Origin: JAGTJU01 sp038257535
GTDB lineage: Bacteria; Myxococcota_A; Polyangia; Fen-1088
Assembly: GCA_038257535.1 (NCBI GenBank)
Contig: JBBSJE010000004.1
Coordinates: 10,120-74,119, forward strand
DNA: 64,000 nt
Reading direction: 5' to 3'
The notes beneath the pieces were generated by a model. It ran no database searches. It was not told where the DNA came from and saw nothing but the letters and a program-made list of their open reading frames with translations. Position 1 is the first letter of the stretch, and each line of letters begins with the position of its first letter. Below, in pieces: positions 61,401 to 64,000 of the stretch. Both the position numbers and the translations under genes were made by a program.

Positions 61401-62818
61401 GGCTTTTCCGTTGTTGTCTCCGCCGCGGCGGTTTGCTCCAAAGGCGGCACATCCTTGCCGCTCAAAAACCCATCAATTCGCGCCGAAAGCCCCAATGCGG
61501 CCGCCAAGGTCTCGGCGGCCACGTCTTGCACGCGAACCGGTGGCTCGTCTTGCGGTTTGGGTTTGGGTGCGTCGGCCCGCTTCAACAAACCTCGAACACG
61601 ATTCCACTGCGGTGCCCGTGCACGCGCCAAGCTTTTCGATTCGGCGAACTCAACAATCACACGCGCGCGAACGGGATCTTGCCCGGTGAGATAAAGCTCA
61701 GCGGCGCGCAGCAAATGTGCTTCCATGAGTTGGGCCGGCACCCCTCCTGTCACCGCTGAAAGCAAGTTTGCGCCGAACACGGGCGCCCCCAGCTTCGCGG
61801 CCATTTCGGCGGCTTCACTGGCCAATTCGACAGCCACCGGCCCCGTTGCTCTGTCACCCAACATCAAGTAGGCCTCAAGAACCTTTCGTCCCTCCTCCAC
61901 AGACGCTTTCCGCAAAGCCGCAAGGATGATGCGGCGGCAAAGTGGCGCCACATTTCCCTGACAAAACGTGAGGTCGTCGTTGCGGTCAAATCGGCGCCGC
62001 AACATCTCCACCGCTTTGACGTGATTGCCGGCGAAGGACTGGGCGCGTGCACCGCGAACAACAAGGTCGTCACGCAGCAACGAGGGCAAGGAATAGGGAT
62101 CGGGATCAAGGCTAGGAATAAACACAATGCATTCCGGATCAAACTCGCACAGGCGCGCAGCTGACAGCCGCCCATAGACCCCTACCCGGCTTCCCAGGTT
62201 GTACCAACCCACCGCGGTCTGCGGATCGCCCGCGATCAGAGCCAAATCGCCCAAACGCATTTGCGCAAGCAGCAAGTGTGGGGTGGCCAAAGCCTCGCGA
62301 AACGCTTGGGCTGCCTCGATGAATTGTCCTTCATGCAATGCACATTCGCCGCGCGCGATGGGGGTGTCGCCAGGGCAAGCCTGCCCCAACCCCATCGTCA
62401 CCGGATCAAAGAAGGTCAGCGGCGGGCCATCGTCTCCCAAGCGCCAAGGCAAACCACGAAGCTCATGCACGTCCAAATACAGATGTGCGCCCTCTTTGTT
62501 CAAGGTGGCATCCAGCTGCGGGGTTTTGCAGTGCAGCTCAACCACACCCACGGAAGCACGCACGTCGGGGCAAATCTGACCCGCTGCCGCGGCGATGCGT
62601 GCCGCCACCACGCTGGTGTTTGCGCGCATCCGCAGCCGGATGACTCTATCAAGCGGAACAACTTCAAGCGTCACCTCGCCCGAAATGGGCGCAAGGTCCA
62701 CGCGCTCGGAACTGGCGGCTGTGGCCAAGCGTAAAGCTGGCGCGGGCAGACGCGCGCCTGCTGGCTCGGAAAGCGCCAAAACTGTGACAAGCCACAACAC
62801 CACAGCCTGCTTCTGCAC
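61397..62818 (-). CDS. Exported TPR protein at the head of the flagellar operon
   Basis: Protein of 473 residues. A signal peptide (VVLWLVTVLALSEPAGA) is followed by a beta-rich domain (about 35-125) reminiscent of AMIN-type periplasmic modules: VTLEVVPLDRVIRLRMRAN, VELHCKTPQLDATLNK, HLYLDVHELRGLPW. Helical TPR-like repeats follow (about 150-430): GECALHEGQFIEAAQAFREAL and LRLGDLALIAGDPQTAVGWYNLG-type units, with several cysteines. The architecture, beta domain plus TPR superhelix in the periplasm, resembles Campylobacter PflA (inference, no sequence comparison possible here). The GTG start at 62818 coincides with a sigma-54-like -12 box, so a start a few codons later (62803 or 62800) is possible. 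Confidence 0.75.
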   Translation of the reverse strand: MQKQAVVLWLVTVLALSEPAGARLPAPALRLATAASSERVDLAPISGEVTLEVVPLDRVIRLRMRANTSVVAARIAAAAGQICPDVRASVGVVELHCKTPQLDATLNKEGAHLYLDVHELRGLPWRLGDDGPPLTFFDPVTMGLGQACPGDTPIARGECALHEGQFIEAAQAFREALATPHLLLAQMRLGDLALIAGDPQTAVGWYNLGSRVGVYGRLSAARLCEFDPECIVFIPSLDPDPYSLPSLLRDDLVVRGARAQSFAGNHVKAVEMLRRRFDRNDDLTFCQGNVAPLCRRIILAALRKASVEEGRKVLEAYLMLGDRATGPVAVELASEAAEMAAKLGAPVFGANLLSAVTGGVPAQLMEAHLLRAAELYLTGQDPVRARVIVEFAESKSLARARAPQWNRVRGLLKRADAPKPKPQDEPPVRVQDVAAETLAAALGLSARIDGFLSGKDVPPLEQTAAAETTTEKP

Positions 62819-62829
62819 CTGCCGTGCCG
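62814..62829 (-). promoter_or_regulatory. Candidate sigma-54 (-24/-12) promoter for the flagellar operon
   Basis: Minus strand CGGCACGGCAGGTGCA (62829-62814): GG and GC separated by exactly 10 bases, close to the consensus TGGCACG-N4-TTGCW. It precedes the operon that starts with the exported TPR protein, and the next gene upstream is a sigma-54 activator. The -12 element overlaps the annotated GTG start. Confidence 0.4.
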
Positions 62830-62904
62830 AATTTGCCTATCGGCAGGCAATTCGTGCCCACTTGTTGGCAACGTGGATCTGGCTCATTTTGCAGGCCAAA
62901 CGCT

Positions 62905-62934
62905 AAAAACCGACCCCCAGTGGCAGGGTCGGTT
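62905..62934 (-). terminator. Rho-independent terminator after the sigma-54 activator gene
   Basis: Nine-bp stem AACCGACCC / GGGTCGGTT (arms 62908-62916 and 62926-62934) with a nine-base loop. On the minus strand it continues into a T-run (62909-62905). It lies 45 bp after the activator stop, so the activator gene is a separate transcription unit from the flagellar operon downstream. Confidence 0.75.
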
Positions 62935-62978
62935 GGCAACCAAAAACGTCAGATTCGGGTGAAGCGTGGTGATGACCG

Positions 62979-64000
62979 TCAAACCCGTGACGCCTCGGCG
63001 CTGCGTCGGCGCAGCTTCTCAACCAAGGTTGTGCGCCCCATGCCCAACAAACGGGCCGCTTCTTTCTTGTTGCCACCGGTTTGTTCCAGGGCCGCATCCA
63101 GATAGGCGTTCTCCAGTTCGCGCAGCATGGTGGGCAAATCCAGAGGCAAAATCAGCTTCACAGCGGGAAATTCAGGCCGATCAAAGGCCCCCAGCTCCAA
63201 GGTTTCGCCCGGCAAAGTCAAAGGTGGTGGCGTCACCTCATCATCAAAGGCGGGCGAAGCGGCGCTGGGGTGCGCCAAGCCGCTGCCATGGTTTGAGGGC
63301 AGCAGCACAACCGGCGGCTGTGGCACCGGCGGCGCCAAAGCGGCGGCGCTGTAGGTCAATGAGGGCACAAAGATTTCATGGGAAATGCTTTCGTCCATGC
63401 CCGCAAAGGGCTGGGCTGCCCCCATCGCAAGCTCGCCCGCAATTTCAACCGGCAAGTCCACCGCCCGCAGCACGGCGCCTTCACAGCACACTGAGAGGCG
63501 TTCAACCATGTTCTCCAGTTCCCGCACATTGCCGGGCCAAGAATAGGTTTCTAGACGTCGAATCACCTCGGGTTCGATGGGACGCGTCTCGCCCCTTTGT
63601 CGCCAGAAATGCTCAAACAATACCCCCACATCGACCGTACGCTCGCGCAGCGCGGGCAATCGGATGGGGCAAACGAACAATCGATAGTACAAATCGCTGC
63701 GGAACCGCCCGGCTTTGACCTCAATGGCGAGATCCCGATTGGTGGCGGCAATCAGACGAAAATTGGCCGAAATCGATTCGGAACTGCCCACCGGCTCGTA
63801 GCTGCGCTCTTGTAGCAGGCGCAAAAGCTTTACCTGTAGGGACAGCGGCAGTTCACCAATTTCGTCCAAGAATAATGTGCCGCCTTCGGCCATCGCCACG
63901 CGGCCTTTTCGTGGGGTGGCGGCGCCGGTGAATGCGCCTTTGACGTAGCCAAACAGCTCACTTTCCAGCAGGTTTTCCGGAATTGCGCCGCAGTTCACGG
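62979..64000 (-). CDS. Sigma-54-dependent Fis-family activator (cut by window end)
   Basis: C-terminal 339 residues of an NtrC/FlrC-type enhancer-binding protein; the start and Walker A lie beyond position 64000. Visible: VNCGAIPENLLESELFGYVKGAFTGA with the sigma-54 contact loop GAFTGA, Walker B GGTLFLDEIGEL, sensor region with ATNRDLAIEV, the Arg-finger RFRSDLYYRLFVCPIRLPALRER, YSWPGNVRELENMVERL, then a 100-residue Pro-rich linker and a Fis HTH (GNKKEAARLLGMGRTTLVEKLRRR). Probably drives the adjacent flagellar operon from the -24/-12 site. A T-run terminator follows. Confidence 0.92.
   Translation of the reverse strand, partial: VNCGAIPENLLESELFGYVKGAFTGAATPRKGRVAMAEGGTLFLDEIGELPLSLQVKLLRLLQERSYEPVGSSESISANFRLIAATNRDLAIEVKAGRFRSDLYYRLFVCPIRLPALRERTVDVGVLFEHFWRQRGETRPIEPEVIRRLETYSWPGNVRELENMVERLSVCCEGAVLRAVDLPVEIAGELAMGAAQPFAGMDESISHEIFVPSLTYSAAALAPPVPQPPVVLLPSNHGSGLAHPSAASPAFDDEVTPPPLTLPGETLELGAFDRPEFPAVKLILPLDLPTMLRELENAYLDAALEQTGGNKKEAARLLGMGRTTLVEKLRRRSAEASRV

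Noticed and set aside
62846..62862. Second sigma-54-like site (minus strand TGGGCACGAATTGCC)
   Set aside because: Both half elements look good, but GG to GC spacing is 9 rather than 10 bases, which sigma-54 does not normally tolerate.
1..64000. CRISPR arrays, insertion sequences and prophage genes
   Set aside because: No regularly spaced direct repeats, transposase or integrase motifs, or phage structural genes were seen on either strand.

Overview
The window looks like a piece of a GC-rich Gram-negative chromosome, most likely Myxococcota or a related deltaproteobacterial lineage (inferred from gene content, not from a marker phylogeny). The pointers are paired DUF1592/DUF1552 proteins, many lipoproteins with clear lipoboxes, a Ser/Thr kinase with TPRs, a PEGA protein, a Cys-rich VWA lipoprotein and a Proteobacteria-type flagellar cluster. 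Coding density is very high, adjacent genes often overlap by 4 bp, and no gene-free stretch exceeds 300 bases. I saw no insertion sequence, prophage, CRISPR array or rRNA. The only RNA gene is tRNA-His.

Layout. 0-7.6 kb: two DUF1592/DUF1552 pairs in opposite orientation and opposite internal order, flanking a VWA lipoprotein. 7.7-9.2 kb: a DUF488 protein, a MORN-repeat lipoprotein and a MazEF-type toxin-antitoxin pair with a clear promoter/operator. 9.3-17 kb (minus): PpiD-like chaperone, small membrane protein and an 1812-residue TPR protein. 17.3-22.9 kb (plus): the complete cell-shape operon mreB-mreC-mreD-mrdA-rodA. 23.1-28.8 kb (minus): a truncated complex I operon, nuoABCD-G-H-I, without E/F or the antiporter subunits and with altered quinone-site residues. 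28.9-33 kb (plus): two envelope thioredoxin-fold lipoproteins and a large putative outer-membrane protein. 33-37 kb: GH5 lipoprotein, Nudix hydrolase and an OmpA/coiled-coil envelope pair. 37.1 kb: tRNA-His. 37.2-46.4 kb: sodium/solute symporter, GT2 glycosyltransferase, a tandem of two P-loop NTPases (one membrane-spanning with a large exported domain) and a PEGA protein.

46.4-64 kb (minus): a Ser/Thr kinase and then a long flagellar cluster. In transcription order it runs: sigma-54 activator (cut by the window end), exported TPR protein, Fis-type regulator, flgB, flgC, fliE, fliF, fliG, fliH, fliI, an exported MgtE_N/MotE-like protein, fliK, flgD, flgE, flbD, motA, motB. These genes cover the rod start, MS ring, rotor, export ATPase, hook and stator. 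FliJ, FliL-FliR, FlhA/B, FliM/N and flagellin are not in the window.

Best candidates for something undescribed: (1) the tandem of a transmembrane STAND-like NTPase with a roughly 600-residue exported domain and a soluble partner NTPase; (2) a complex I module whose NuoD lacks the quinone-site His/Asp pair and whose NuoH lacks several conserved acidic residues; (3) an exported beta-domain plus TPR protein at the head of the flagellar operon, resembling in architecture the PflA-type motor scaffold of Campylobacter.
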